From: Bacteriovorax sp037444575
GTDB taxonomy: Bacteria; Bdellovibrionota; Bacteriovoracia; Bacteriovoracales; Bacteriovoracaceae
Length of the DNA stretch: 64,000 nt
Reading direction: 5' to 3'
NCBI GenBank assembly: GCA_037444575.1
Contig: JBBIME010000003.1
Coordinates: forward strand, 1 to 64,000
In this document: piece after piece, positions 32,926 to 41,570 of the stretch
Numbering within the stretch: position 1 is the first letter of the stretch
Layout of the letters: every line of letters starts with the position of its first letter
Notes under the pieces: model-generated
The model's database searches: none
What the model was told of the DNA's origin: nothing
Seen by the model: the letters and a program-made list of their open reading frames with translations, nothing else
Translations under genes and position numbers: made by a program

Positions 32926-34304
32926 ATACAGGTGTTATTAAGTCAATGCTCTTATTAGACGAGCCGAATATTTCAGCTTTAAGAATTGGCATTGAAAATT
33001 ATTCAAAGGTCTTTCTTTCGGTTGCTTTTATAGGCGCACTTACTTGGGAATTTTTAACCGATATGAAATTTATCAAAGTGGTAAAAAACTTAGTCCTGTC
33101 CTTGGTATTTATGGGTTGTTTCTATCAATTTCATACAAGTGCAGTTGATTTAAGCTTTAAAGCATCAGAGGAATTACTGCGTGAAGTTTCACCGAGAAAT
33201 ATTTTTCTTAGAAAATGGAGTGAGGTCAAAGTAAAAACCACCGAAAATGCAAAAGGGAGCTTTATTGATAAAATAGCTATACCTAACCTTAACGATCTTT
33301 TAGGAACAGCGCTATTTTTAATGAGTAAGGTTTGTATTTTAATTTTAAAGCTGATTTATACAACGGTTTATTATTTTACTTTTATCTTTGCTCCGGTAAC
33401 TGCCGTTTTAAGTTTTATTCCTACTTCAAAAAATTCCATGGCCGGAACAATAACATCAAGTCTTTGGTGTATTTTGTTACCCTTTGTGTTGGTGGTGTTT
33501 TTGGCGTTAGTAGGTAATTCGGTTCAAATGCCAGCAGAGAATGGTCAACTTGCAGTCTCTTCCATGGATCAATTGATTTGGATTTTTGGAATTACGCTTC
33601 TTATGCTTTTGGCACCTTCATTTACATATTCGCTGATTAAAGGATCTGTCGCAAGTACAGCAGATGCGGTTGGAGTTAAAATGACAGAGGTTGGAGCAAA
33701 GGCACTTATTAGTATTCCTGTTGGATACGGCCTAGTTCAAAAGTTAATGGGAAAAGACAAAAACAATAAGGGAAATAAGGGGAATAATTTTAGAAAATAT
33801 CAAAATGATAATCCCAACTCAAAGAGCTATTTTTCAAATCCACAAACTTCTAGAAATAATAATCTGAATAGTTATTTAAATTCAGTGAATGAGAAGGGAG
33901 GATTTAGTTCAAATCGTTCAGGCCAAAACAATGTAAAGTTGTCTGAGATAAAAATGACGAAGCAGAATACAAAGCAGAGCATGCCTGTTTCATCTGGTTT
34001 GAATTTATCAAATCAAGAGAGTGTAAAAACCAACACTGTTAATTCCAAGATTCCTGTCGGTGCATTTAAATCGGTTTATCATTTGAATCAGAATAGAAGC
34101 ACAATGAGTTCGATTCCAAAAAATTCTAGAATGTGTCCTTTGGCAATTTCTAAGTCCGTTGTGAACACTGCAATGACTCCTCAAAAGAATATTTTTAAAC
34201 AAGTTGAAATAGCAAAAGTGGACTCCTCGAAATCAGAACTCCCACGTAGACAGGCAAAAGATTTCAAAACGGTAAGACCGAAGGAGCGACAATATGAAGT
34301 ATGA
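32922..34304 (+). CDS. virB6: VirB6/TrbL-like polytopic T4SS protein with low-complexity tail
   Basis: The 460-aa product has five to six TM segments between about residues 25 and 240 (VFLSVAFIGALTWEF, VVKNLVLSLVFMGCF, TALFLMSKVCILILKLI, YYFTFIFAPVTAVLSFI, LWCILLPFVLVVFLALVG, LIWIFGITLLMLLAPSF). This is the plan of VirB6/TrbL. The last 180 residues are Asn/Ser/Lys-rich and disordered, an unusually long extension. It forms the inner-membrane channel in known systems and ends overlapping the next gene. Confidence 0.8.
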   Translation: MNTGVIKSMLLLDEPNISALRIGIENYSKVFLSVAFIGALTWEFLTDMKFIKVVKNLVLSLVFMGCFYQFHTSAVDLSFKASEELLREVSPRNIFLRKWSEVKVKTTENAKGSFIDKIAIPNLNDLLGTALFLMSKVCILILKLIYTTVYYFTFIFAPVTAVLSFIPTSKNSMAGTITSSLWCILLPFVLVVFLALVGNSVQMPAENGQLAVSSMDQLIWIFGITLLMLLAPSFTYSLIKGSVASTADAVGVKMTEVGAKALISIPVGYGLVQKLMGKDKNNKGNKGNNFRKYQNDNPNSKSYFSNPQTSRNNNLNSYLNSVNEKGGFSSNRSGQNNVKLSEIKMTKQNTKQSMPVSSGLNLSNQESVKTNTVNSKIPVGAFKSVYHLNQNRSTMSSIPKNSRMCPLAISKSVVNTAMTPQKNIFKQVEIAKVDSSKSELPRRQAKDFKTVRPKERQYEV

Positions 34305-34767
34305 AACTTTGGAAAATGTATTAATGAAAGAGCTTCGGTTGCTTCGGAAAACGTTAGTAATTGTTTTGACAGTTTTTACATTGATAACAGTAGTTATTTT
34401 GGCATCAAAGAATAAAATTTTTCTTCAGTCCGGAAGTCAAGTCTCGACCAGACCGCTTTCAACTTATGTTTGTAAGGAAGCATTTTTGTCTATTGCTAGT
34501 GGAAGGCCGATCAACGCATATTTAACCTCTGAAATTCAAAATGCTTTGAAGAAAGCAGATTTTAAGGTTGATGTTGATGAAGTGCTCTTGAATCAAGAAG
34601 TAGATGAAGGAAAATGTCGAATTATTATTAATGGTGGGGGGCGAGTCAGATCATTTTTAATAAATCTGATAAAAAATTCTGATTATGATTTTTATTACAA
34701 GTTATCGGAGATTAATGAAATTGAAGTAAGTAGGGATGAAGTTAAAAATAATGGCGGTGAGAAATGA
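34294..34767 (+). CDS. single-TM T4SS protein, possibly VirB8-like
   Basis: The 157-aa product has a short cytoplasmic start, one TM (about 20-40, TLVIVLTVFTLITVVILA) and a periplasmic domain of about 110 residues with two Cys. This topology and its place between virB6 and the VirB9-like gene fit VirB8/TraE, but no residue signature is clear and the domain is shorter than usual. It overlaps both neighbours by ATGA-type junctions. Confidence 0.5.
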   Translation: MKYETLENVLMKELRLLRKTLVIVLTVFTLITVVILASKNKIFLQSGSQVSTRPLSTYVCKEAFLSIASGRPINAYLTSEIQNALKKADFKVDVDEVLLNQEVDEGKCRIIINGGGRVRSFLINLIKNSDYDFYYKLSEINEIEVSRDEVKNNGGEK

Positions 34768-35237
34768 CATTCTATATTTTAGCAAATCAGATCACAACAT
34801 TGTTTTTGTCTCTTCATCTTCTGACCACGATTTCTTTTGATGGGGAGATTCGCTCTTATTTGTACGGTGGAAGTAAAGACGACATAACTTTGGAGCTTGC
34901 CAATAACAATAAGACCTTGGCAATGAAGGCAAAGAAAAAAGAAATAGACACGAATCTTTTAGTCGTGACCAGTAAGAACAAATACTATTTCCATGTAAAA
35001 ACCACTGAGAATAACTCTCATCAGTTTGTTGAAGTTTATGATGGCGAAATTAACAATTCTTATTCAAAAATTAAGGACACCAAAGATTATGATCTTTTTG
35101 AAGGGTCCAGCTCAGTTTTTATCGTCAACAAGACAAATGAAAAAATGCACGCCAATGAAATGGATGTGACTAAAGGAAAACTTTATTTATCAAAAGGCGT
35201 TCCTATTATTTTAAATGGAGAACGTATTTATAATTAA
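34764..35237 (+). CDS. virB9: VirB9/TrbG-like protein, N-terminal domain only
   Basis: The 157-aa product has a signal peptide and a beta-rich domain. KTLAMKAKKKEIDTNLLVVTSKNKYYF matches the VirB9/CagX pattern of a conserved hydrophobic 'tNL.VvT..r.Y.F' strand. Full VirB9 is about 260 aa or more; the C-terminal beta-sandwich that binds VirB7 is absent or replaced by the last 60 residues (LFEGSSSVFIVNKTNEKMHANEM). The gap to virB10 is 27 nt. The assignment is good for the N-domain, and the shortness is notable. Confidence 0.7.
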   Translation: MTFYILANQITTLFLSLHLLTTISFDGEIRSYLYGGSKDDITLELANNNKTLAMKAKKKEIDTNLLVVTSKNKYYFHVKTTENNSHQFVEVYDGEINNSYSKIKDTKDYDLFEGSSSVFIVNKTNEKMHANEMDVTKGKLYLSKGVPIILNGERIYN

Positions 35238-35264
35238 TACATAAATTAAAAAGTCGGAAAACGT

Positions 35265-36020
35265 ATGAAAATTTTAATGCTTATTTTTAGCATTCAGGTT
35301 GCTTTTGCTCAAATTTCAATAAAAGAAGAAAAAAAGCAAGAGTCATCAGTTGCTAAAAAGAAATTGGAACAAGGAAAACACAAAAAAGGGGATGGCGACC
35401 TATCTCTTCTTAAGAAGATTCAAGAACAAAATGCAGAACTTCTAAAAAGAATAGGGACTCCTGATGAAAAGTTTGTTGTCTGGGACGGATCTCAAAGAAT
35501 TGAGTCTGGAAAAGTAATTAAAGGACTACTTTTGAATTCTGTCGTTTCAACCAACTTGGAGTCACCTTTGATGATTCAAGTATTTTCTGGATACGGACTT
35601 CCCGATGGAACTAAGTTTATGTGCAAGGGGGTAACTAAAAATAAAAGAGTTTTAACCATATGCGATCGAATGATTACGCCTACAAAAGAGGTGGGAGTAA
35701 AAGTACAAATTTTAAACCCTGATGGAACTTCAGGGCTACGAGGTGAATACAATGATGGGAAGGATTCATATATCGCAGGGGCCGTTGTCTCGGAGTTTGC
35801 CAAAGGTGTTCTATCAGCAAGCAAAAGCACTCTTCAAAATCCATTTGGTTCAATCAATGAAGTTAATGACAAAAACAAAATTTTAGAAGGACTGGCCAAT
35901 TCTGCTCAAACGACTACAGACGTTTTATTAGATGAATATAAAAATCAAGAGCCAAAAGTTTTTATTGAAGCAGGAAAGGAAGTTCTTATTTTCTTTATGG
36001 AGGGATTGAATGCGTATTAA
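35265..36020 (+). CDS. virB10: VirB10/TrbI-like outer-channel protein
   Basis: The 251-aa product starts with a signal peptide (MKILMLIFSIQVAFA) rather than the inner-membrane TM usual in VirB10. A Lys/Glu linker (about 20-65) is followed by the TrbI domain: VIKGLLLNSVVSTNLESPLMIQVF, LPDGTKFMCKG, RVLTICDRMITPTKEVGVKVQI and LNPDGTSGLRGEY. In the family this domain forms the outer-membrane pore. If the N-terminal segment is cleaved, the protein would not span both membranes, which would change how energy is transmitted. Confidence 0.75.
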   Translation: MKILMLIFSIQVAFAQISIKEEKKQESSVAKKKLEQGKHKKGDGDLSLLKKIQEQNAELLKRIGTPDEKFVVWDGSQRIESGKVIKGLLLNSVVSTNLESPLMIQVFSGYGLPDGTKFMCKGVTKNKRVLTICDRMITPTKEVGVKVQILNPDGTSGLRGEYNDGKDSYIAGAVVSEFAKGVLSASKSTLQNPFGSINEVNDKNKILEGLANSAQTTTDVLLDEYKNQEPKVFIEAGKEVLIFFMEGLNAY

Positions 36021-36537
36021 TGCAATTTTATTTTTATTGGCAATGCTGATTTCTGGTTGTTCTAGTTTGCGAGGAACACTAATAACTGGAAGCCTTTTAG
36101 GTGGAAGTCTTGGAGCTATGTCAGGAGTGGTCTTTTCTCCTAATAAAGAATCAAAACCGGGAAATGCTTTAGTTTTTGGAGCAATCGGCGCAGGTCTTGG
36201 AGCTTTAATCGGACATTATTTTTATACCAATGATCCAGAGAATAGAGATTTAAAACAAATGCTCTATGAAAAGGATTTAAAAGGCAATGGCCAAAATCAA
36301 ACGAAAGACGTTGGTCTTTTTGATTTTGCCCCAGAGCTTAAAAACATTAAACCAGATGTGAGTTTTAAGCCTGTTAAAAAGTACGATGTACCACTTGAGA
36401 AGCTTCCAGATAATTTAAAGGGAAAAGTAAAAAAACAGTACCTGCTGGAATACGAAACAGAAGGAAAGACCATTCAATATGAAGGTCGGACAATCGAAAT
36501 TGCGCCGTTTAAGGCATGGGAGCACGTTTATGAGTAA
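36010..36537 (+). CDS. VirB7/TraV-position lipoprotein with glycine zipper
   Basis: The lipobox LISGC is at residues 13-17. A Gly-zipper hydrophobic stretch follows (GSLLGGSLGAMSGVV, GAIGAGLGALIGHYF, about 25-70), then a soluble region of about 100 residues (YDVPLEKLPDNLKGKVKKQYL). It overlaps virB10 by 11 nt and virD4 by 8 nt. It probably anchors the core complex in the outer membrane, the job of VirB7/TraV; the zipper could also insert in the membrane. Confidence 0.6.
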   Translation: MRINAILFLLAMLISGCSSLRGTLITGSLLGGSLGAMSGVVFSPNKESKPGNALVFGAIGAGLGALIGHYFYTNDPENRDLKQMLYEKDLKGNGQNQTKDVGLFDFAPELKNIKPDVSFKPVKKYDVPLEKLPDNLKGKVKKQYLLEYETEGKTIQYEGRTIEIAPFKAWEHVYE

Positions 36538-37993
36538 GAATAAAAGTCAAAATCAGGGTATGGATTTTATCACCCCCTTAGTTGAAACGATTCACCACTT
36601 CGCGGTTTTAATCGGAACGTGGGGACTGGATGTTTTAAAATATGCTTGGGCCAGATACAACAAACTGCCCCACGAATTAAGACGAATTGATCCACAAGAA
36701 GCAAGAATTAGAAAAGTCACAGATGATGCATTAATGATTGGATATTCTTGTAATAGGAAGAAGCCGTTACCACTTGATGAGATTAATTTTGGTGCCCACA
36801 CTTATATTGTCGGTGCCGCCGGAAGTGGTAAAACAAATTTGATTTCAATACTGCAAGAAAATCATATGAAAAAAAATGTTCCTGTGCTTTTTCAAGATCC
36901 CAAATCAGATATGGAATCTCTTTTAACTTTCGAGCATCTTTGTAAAAAATACAATCGTCCTTATTATGTTTTTCACGAAAACTATGAAAACTCAGTTGTA
37001 CTCAATCCTTTAAAAGACGGAACAGTAAATTTAATTGTCGATAGGATCATGAACTCATTTAAATTTGAAAAAGAGTTCTACAAAATTACTAGTGAACAGG
37101 CAATCCGAGATACTGTGACCAAATTAAAGGCAACCAAACCAGAGGTAACTTTCGATCTTATTTATGAATACATGATGGTTAATCATAATAATGAAAATAC
37201 TATCGGTATGATTGGGCATTTGGAAAGAATTGTGAAAAGTGACTTTGCCCATTTATTAAAACCAAGAGAGGGAGTAAAAACAAAATCCATTCGAGAAATT
37301 AGAAAGGAGAAGGCCTGTCTTTATATCGGACTATCGACACAAGGATATGGAGAGACAGCTAAAGCATTAGCAAAAATCTTTGTCGAAGAAATGCTTTATG
37401 TCTCTTATGTCCAATTGGGAACAACATACGACTCCCATTTTTCCATGAATAATCCGTTAGCAATTTACTTCGATGAATTTGGAGCCATTGCCACTCCAAG
37501 ATTTTTAGAACTTCAAAACAAATGTCGTGGTGCTGGTATGCAGTTATTTATGGCGATGCAGTCTCCAAACGACATTAAGCTTATTGATGAAAATCTATCA
37601 GGTCTTCTCATCGAAAACTCAGCAAACCTCATTGTTTTTAAGCAACGCCTTGATGATACATCAAATATGCTTGCTAAAACCTTGGGAACCATCGTTGGGA
37701 AAAAACAGACCTATCAAACGGAAAATGGATCAATTGGTGAGAGGGGAAGTGAAAGAAACGTTAATGAATTTATTTGTCATCCAGACATAATTAAAAATCT
37801 AAAGAAGGGGCAATGTGTTCTTCTTCAACATGATCCTACACGAGTCGATTTAATTAATGTGCGTAACAGACGCAATGAATTTGTTCCCAAACAAGAAAAT
37901 AGTACTGAAACAGTGGAGGTAAAAAAAGAATTAGTAGTGGCACAAAGCTCTTCACCAGTGGGAGATAAAATCAAACAACAGGAGAATGTTTAA
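36530..37993 (+). CDS. virD4: VirD4/TraD-type coupling ATPase
   Basis: The start at MSKNKSQNQG (36530) overlaps the lipoprotein stop; the upstream ATG at 36479 lies inside it. The 487-aa product has Walker A VGAAGSGKTNL (about 93-101), QDPKSDMESLL, and Walker B LAIYFDEFGAIATPRFLELQNKCRGAG with a MAMQSPNDI sensor. The N-terminal membrane part is short (one possible TM near residues 24-38), as in soluble TcpA/TraD-type couplers. It recruits the DNA-relaxase complex to the channel. Confidence 0.9.
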   Translation: MSKNKSQNQGMDFITPLVETIHHFAVLIGTWGLDVLKYAWARYNKLPHELRRIDPQEARIRKVTDDALMIGYSCNRKKPLPLDEINFGAHTYIVGAAGSGKTNLISILQENHMKKNVPVLFQDPKSDMESLLTFEHLCKKYNRPYYVFHENYENSVVLNPLKDGTVNLIVDRIMNSFKFEKEFYKITSEQAIRDTVTKLKATKPEVTFDLIYEYMMVNHNNENTIGMIGHLERIVKSDFAHLLKPREGVKTKSIREIRKEKACLYIGLSTQGYGETAKALAKIFVEEMLYVSYVQLGTTYDSHFSMNNPLAIYFDEFGAIATPRFLELQNKCRGAGMQLFMAMQSPNDIKLIDENLSGLLIENSANLIVFKQRLDDTSNMLAKTLGTIVGKKQTYQTENGSIGERGSERNVNEFICHPDIIKNLKKGQCVLLQHDPTRVDLINVRNRRNEFVPKQENSTETVEVKKELVVAQSSSPVGDKIKQQENV

Positions 37994-38727
37994 TGAGTTT
38001 AGAAGCAAAAATTAATCCTGAGCATTTCAAGTTGCTTTACCCTTTGAAAGATTGGCGAGTGCTTGATTTGGCGAGTCTTCGGCAAGAGTCAAAGTTTAAG
38101 TCATGTAGGACAAGTTTTAACCGACTTACTTTGCGCCTTGAGGACGCAAAAATTATAAAAGGATTTCGTGATCCATGGTCTAGAAAAAAGTATGTCTATC
38201 TCACTAAAAAAGGAGAGGAGCTAATTTCTCTTAAGGATTATCCAACTTCAGTGTCTGAGGAATCTTTGTTTCATGATCTTCGAGTTGTTGATCTTGGACG
38301 AGCGATTTTAAAAAATGACGTATTTAAAAAGGTGCGGTTTGAACACCAAATAGTAAACAAGAAAAACTATGTGACGAATATGGCACTTATTCCGGATGCC
38401 GAAGTCGAAGGCGTTATGAATGGGAAAAAGTTCTCCCTTGCAATTGAGTTGGAACTACACCAAAAGAGCAAAGATCGATTGGAAAAGAAAGGTGAGCAGT
38501 ATTTGGGATCATTATATGATCATTGTTTATTTATGTTTGGAGATAAAAACACCTTAGAAAACTATCGTCAGTTTTTTCATGACAAGCTTGGAGAAAAATT
38601 TAATGAAAAAATATTTCTTTTTCATCTTGGAGGAATTTATGAATCAGAAATTAATTTGCAAAAAACCGAGGGCCTTGTATTCGGAAAATGGATGAAGTTT
38701 GGAGAAGTTTTCTCTAATAGCACTTAG
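37993..38727 (+). CDS. Replic_Relax-like (replication-relaxation) protein
   Basis: The 244-aa product has an N-terminal winged helix (LYPLKDWRVLDLASLRQESKF..CRTSFNRLTLRLEDAKIIKGFRD) and a nuclease-like C-terminal part. That part shows PDAEVEGVMNGKKFSLAIELELHQKSKDRLEKKGEQYL, close to the PD..E.E pattern of the Replic_Relax family named from plasmid replication and DNA relaxation. Coupling to virD4 by TAATG and the inverted-repeat structure 54 bp downstream make it the best local candidate for nicking or relaxosome function. No HUH or Tyr relaxase motif is present. Confidence 0.65.
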   Translation: MSLEAKINPEHFKLLYPLKDWRVLDLASLRQESKFKSCRTSFNRLTLRLEDAKIIKGFRDPWSRKKYVYLTKKGEELISLKDYPTSVSEESLFHDLRVVDLGRAILKNDVFKKVRFEHQIVNKKNYVTNMALIPDAEVEGVMNGKKFSLAIELELHQKSKDRLEKKGEQYLGSLYDHCLFMFGDKNTLENYRQFFHDKLGEKFNEKIFLFHLGGIYESEINLQKTEGLVFGKWMKFGEVFSNST

Positions 38728-38780
38728 GTGTGTTTTGAGTTGCACTTGAGCTGATTATTTGTCGCTAATGAAAAATCATC

Positions 38781-38904
38781 CCTGCCAACTCGCCAATATT
38801 ATTTAAGAAATCAAGACCCCGAAATTGACCTCCCCCTCTCCACGTAGTTTTGAGGATGAGGTCAGTTTCGGGGTGGGAAAAAGAGTAAGTGGCGAGTTGG
38901 CAGG
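38781..38904. other. nested inverted repeat, candidate oriT or replication origin
   Basis: The outer arms CCTGCCAACTCGCCA (38781-38795) and TGGCGAGTTGGCAGG (38890-38904) are a perfect 15-bp inverted repeat. Inner arms CCCCGAAATTGACCTC (38817-38832) and GAGGTCAGTTTCGGGG (38858-38873) pair with one mismatch around a 25-nt pyrimidine-rich loop. The GC-rich arms stand out from AT-rich surroundings. It fills the gap between the Replic_Relax gene and a basic small protein. A structured RNA or recombination site is also possible. Confidence 0.7.
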
Positions 38905-38924
38905 AAATATTGAAGGAGTAAGTT

Positions 38925-39302
38925 ATGAGAGAGATAGTGATTAATGGGGATGGGAGAGAGGAGAAGAAAAGAGGAAGAAAGAGAAAAGAAAATAAAGGAG
39001 AAGAGAAAAAAGAGGGACAGAAAAATAAATTTTTTGTTGATTTAGGTAATGATCAAGAAGTGTTGTTTTTAATAAATAAGCTTTTAGCTGAAGCGAATAA
39101 TAAATCCTATGGGCGAGAAATTATTTTTAAGGATTTGGTAATTTATGCGATCCCTAAGCTTAATTCTAAAGATATAGAAAAGATTCAAGATCAAAGCTTA
39201 AACGAAATGGAACGCGTGAAGCGCTTACTAGACGAGCATAACGAAAAGAATAAAACATCGCTGTCTCTCGGTGAATTTCTAGTGAAGAAACTTAGTATTT
39301 AA
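38925..39302 (+). CDS. small basic protein, possible relaxosome accessory
   Basis: AAGGAG precedes the ATG. The first 35 residues are almost all Lys/Arg/Glu/Gly (a basic, disordered nucleic-acid-binding tail). The rest (FFVDLGNDQEVLFLINKLLAEANNKSYGREIIFKDLVIYAIPKL) could form a ribbon-helix-helix or helical domain, followed by a helical end. It lies 20 bp after the nested repeat. No family can be named; the oriT-binding role is inferred from charge and position. Confidence 0.6.
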   Translation: MREIVINGDGREEKKRGRKRKENKGEEKKEGQKNKFFVDLGNDQEVLFLINKLLAEANNKSYGREIIFKDLVIYAIPKLNSKDIEKIQDQSLNEMERVKRLLDEHNEKNKTSLSLGEFLVKKLSI

Positions 39303-39320
39303 TTAAAGGAGAAGGTATTT

Positions 39321-39623
39321 ATGGATAACAAAATAGAATTAATATCTGGACGACTTGGAATTGATCCACGCCTTGCTTATACAAAAAATGGTGAGCCAGT
39401 CTGTGAAATGTCAGTTGGGCTATTGAATGAACAAAGTGAGACTGTATGGCGAAAAGTTGTGGTCTTTGGGAAACTAGCTGAACAGTGTTCTGTGCATTTA
39501 AGAAAAGGTCACGAAGTTTTTGCGCGAGGCCCTGTATTCTTAAAGAGGTTCGTAAATAGAGAAGGACTAGAAAAAGAATACTTTGAATTAAAGGCATTTT
39601 CTATTGGGCAATCACTACTTTAA
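39321..39623 (+). CDS. ssb: single-stranded DNA-binding protein (OB-fold)
   Basis: The 100-aa product has the SSB plan: GRLGIDPRLAYTKNGEPVCEMSVGL, WRKVVVFGKLAEQCSVHLRKGHEVFARGPVF and a KEYFELKAFSIG final strand. The acidic C-terminal tail of housekeeping SSB is absent, as in plasmid and ICE versions. AAAGGAGAAGG precedes the ATG. It would protect transferred single strands. Confidence 0.85.
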   Translation: MDNKIELISGRLGIDPRLAYTKNGEPVCEMSVGLLNEQSETVWRKVVVFGKLAEQCSVHLRKGHEVFARGPVFLKRFVNREGLEKEYFELKAFSIGQSLL

Positions 39624-39643
39624 ATATTGTTTTAGGAAAATAA

Positions 39644-39919
39644 ATGAACAAAAAGTTTGATTACATTTCGACCACACATTTGTATAATAAAAGCTCAGAG
39701 ACAGAAAACTCTGATTTGTTCTTTAACAATTTAACATGGCTGACCACAAAAGAAGCATCAGTTTACCTAAGAAAATCTGTAAATGCTCTACACACCCTCG
39801 TTTCACGTGGGCACATTAGAGCAAGAAAATTCCGAAATCGACTGTATTTTAACAAAAAAGAATTGGCACATTTGATAGAGACCTCTCAATTTCGCGGAGG
39901 TTCTAATGTCAATTACTAA
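39644..39919 (+). CDS. excisionase-like MerR/HTH_17 protein
   Basis: The 91-aa product has WLTTKEASVYLRKSVNALHTLVSRGHIRARKFRNRLYFNKKELAHLI (about 30-76), the winged-helix of Xis and helix_turn_helix_17 proteins. It overlaps the integrase gene by 14 nt, the usual xis-int arrangement, and so probably steers recombination toward excision. Confidence 0.85.
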   Translation: MNKKFDYISTTHLYNKSSETENSDLFFNNLTWLTTKEASVYLRKSVNALHTLVSRGHIRARKFRNRLYFNKKELAHLIETSQFRGGSNVNY

Positions 39920-41060
39920 ATACTACGAAGACGGAAAAGAATTATGGAAAGTTTATGTTCATGTTAGAAGCAGTTCTAGCAGAGAACGTAGAATCCAAAA
40001 AACTATTACAGGATTAAAATCTGAAGCTGAAGCAAGACGAGAAGAGAAAAAAATTATTCAGCAAATTTCTAAGAATGTTCAAGCTCAAGATAATTTGGGA
40101 ATGCTTTGGGAAGACGTTATTCACCTTTGGTGGCAAGACGTTAAACAAGGCATGATCTTTAAAGTCTCAGAGCAGTCCGCTCAAGGATATATGAGCATCA
40201 TTCACAAATGGACTGAACCTTGGATGAAAATGCACGCAGGAGAAATTAGCCGAGCAGAAGGACGAGAATTAATTATTCGACTTCAAAAAGCTAATTTATC
40301 TAAAAGTTACCAGAAGAAAGTTAAAAATATGGTGAACAGCGTGTTCGAATGGGGAATCGAATTTAAATATATTAAAGGTAGAACTGAGGGGCCACTTCGT
40401 GGCCTCATCATTGATATAAGTGAAGAAAAAGTTCCCGACATTCTTACACTCGAAGAGATCAAAAAGTTTCTGATGAGTGCAAAAATTCTTGGTCAAAGAT
40501 GGTATCCAGTTTGGGCCTTTGCAGTTCTAACAGGTATGAGAAGCGGCGAACTTCATGCTCTCACTTGGGATCAAATTGATCTTGAAAAGGGAGTCATTAT
40601 TGTTGATCGGTCTTACGATTCAAATATGAAAAAAGTTGGACCGACAAAGGGAAGATACTGGAGAACTGTTCCAATAAGTTCTAATCTTAGAAACTTAATT
40701 ATGGAACTAAAAACAAATCCAGAAATAAAAGCATCTCCCTTTGTTCTCCCTCGATTTAAAGATTGGGATAATGGAGATCAGGCTGTTCCGCTAAAAACAT
40801 TTTTGAGGTCTATTAAAATTAGACCAATAAAATTTCATGCTCTGAGGGCCTGCTTTGCAACTCAAATGCTAGCAAGTGGAGTGTCTGCACCGATTGTAAT
40901 GAAAATTGGAGGATGGAAAAAATCATCCACGATGGACATTTATTTAAGACTTTCGGGAGTTGATACAAAAGGAGCTACGGACTGTCTAGAGTTCATTCCA
41001 ACCGAGATTAACTTTGCTGATAATGTAATAAGTATTTTTAAAACGGAGAGACATCAATGA
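39906..41060 (+). CDS. int: tyrosine recombinase integrase
   Basis: The 384-aa product has an AP2-like arm-binding N-terminal domain, a core-binding SAM-like domain (about 75-180) and the catalytic domain. Catalytic residues are R212 (TGMRSGELHALTW), a Lys around TKGRYWRTVPI, H311/R314 (HALRACFATQML), W in GGWKKSSTMD and the nucleophile Y346. All are present, so it should be active. It lies at the right end of the conjugation module, and its stop overlaps the ORF6N gene. Confidence 0.92.
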   Translation: MSITKYYEDGKELWKVYVHVRSSSSRERRIQKTITGLKSEAEARREEKKIIQQISKNVQAQDNLGMLWEDVIHLWWQDVKQGMIFKVSEQSAQGYMSIIHKWTEPWMKMHAGEISRAEGRELIIRLQKANLSKSYQKKVKNMVNSVFEWGIEFKYIKGRTEGPLRGLIIDISEEKVPDILTLEEIKKFLMSAKILGQRWYPVWAFAVLTGMRSGELHALTWDQIDLEKGVIIVDRSYDSNMKKVGPTKGRYWRTVPISSNLRNLIMELKTNPEIKASPFVLPRFKDWDNGDQAVPLKTFLRSIKIRPIKFHALRACFATQMLASGVSAPIVMKIGGWKKSSTMDIYLRLSGVDTKGATDCLEFIPTEINFADNVISIFKTERHQ

Positions 41061-41569
41061 CTAAATTAGAAAAAGACATACTTCAAATTGAAAATATGAT
41101 TTACATTATCAGAGGACAACGAGTGATGCTTGATAGTGATTTGGCGAAGCTTTATGGAGTTGAGACGAAGGCCTTGAATCAGGCAGTAAAAAGAAATCTT
41201 GATAGGTTTCCAGAAGACTTCATGTTTTCTTTGAACCAAGAGGAGATCAATCACCTGCGTTCTGCGAATGCTAAATATGGTGGAGCTAGATACTCACCTA
41301 ATGTATTCACGGAAAATGGTGTGGCCATGCTTTCGAGTGTTTTAAATAGTACAAGTGCTATTCATGTAAACATCGCTATAATGAGAACTTTTACGAGGCT
41401 TAGAAGTTTTCTTGCAATGGAATCTTCTATGCAAGAACGTATGGGGAAGTTAGAGCAGAATTCAACAATGCTTTTCAAAATCATTTTCGAAAGATTAGAT
41501 TCTATCGAAGAAGATATTACTCCTAAGCTTCAACCAAATCGCAAAAAAATTGGACTAAAAAACAGCTAG
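41057..41569 (+). CDS. ORF6N-domain protein, copy 1
   Basis: The 170-aa product starts with the ORF6N domain (YIIRGQRVMLDSDLAKLYGVETKALNQAVKRNLDRFPEDFMF, and VFTENGVAMLSSVL; about 12-100), a phage-type DNA-binding fold. A helical C-terminal part follows (RLRSFLAMESSMQERM). The ATG overlaps the integrase stop. The second copy at 44414 matches it along the whole length. Both are followed by related palindromes, suggesting autoregulation. Confidence 0.9.
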   Translation: MTKLEKDILQIENMIYIIRGQRVMLDSDLAKLYGVETKALNQAVKRNLDRFPEDFMFSLNQEEINHLRSANAKYGGARYSPNVFTENGVAMLSSVLNSTSAIHVNIAIMRTFTRLRSFLAMESSMQERMGKLEQNSTMLFKIIFERLDSIEEDITPKLQPNRKKIGLKNS

Positions 41570-41570
41570 T

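Noticed and set aside
39319..39597. Minus-strand frame opposite ssb
   Set aside because: The plus-strand frame encodes a clear OB-fold SSB with its own ribosome site.
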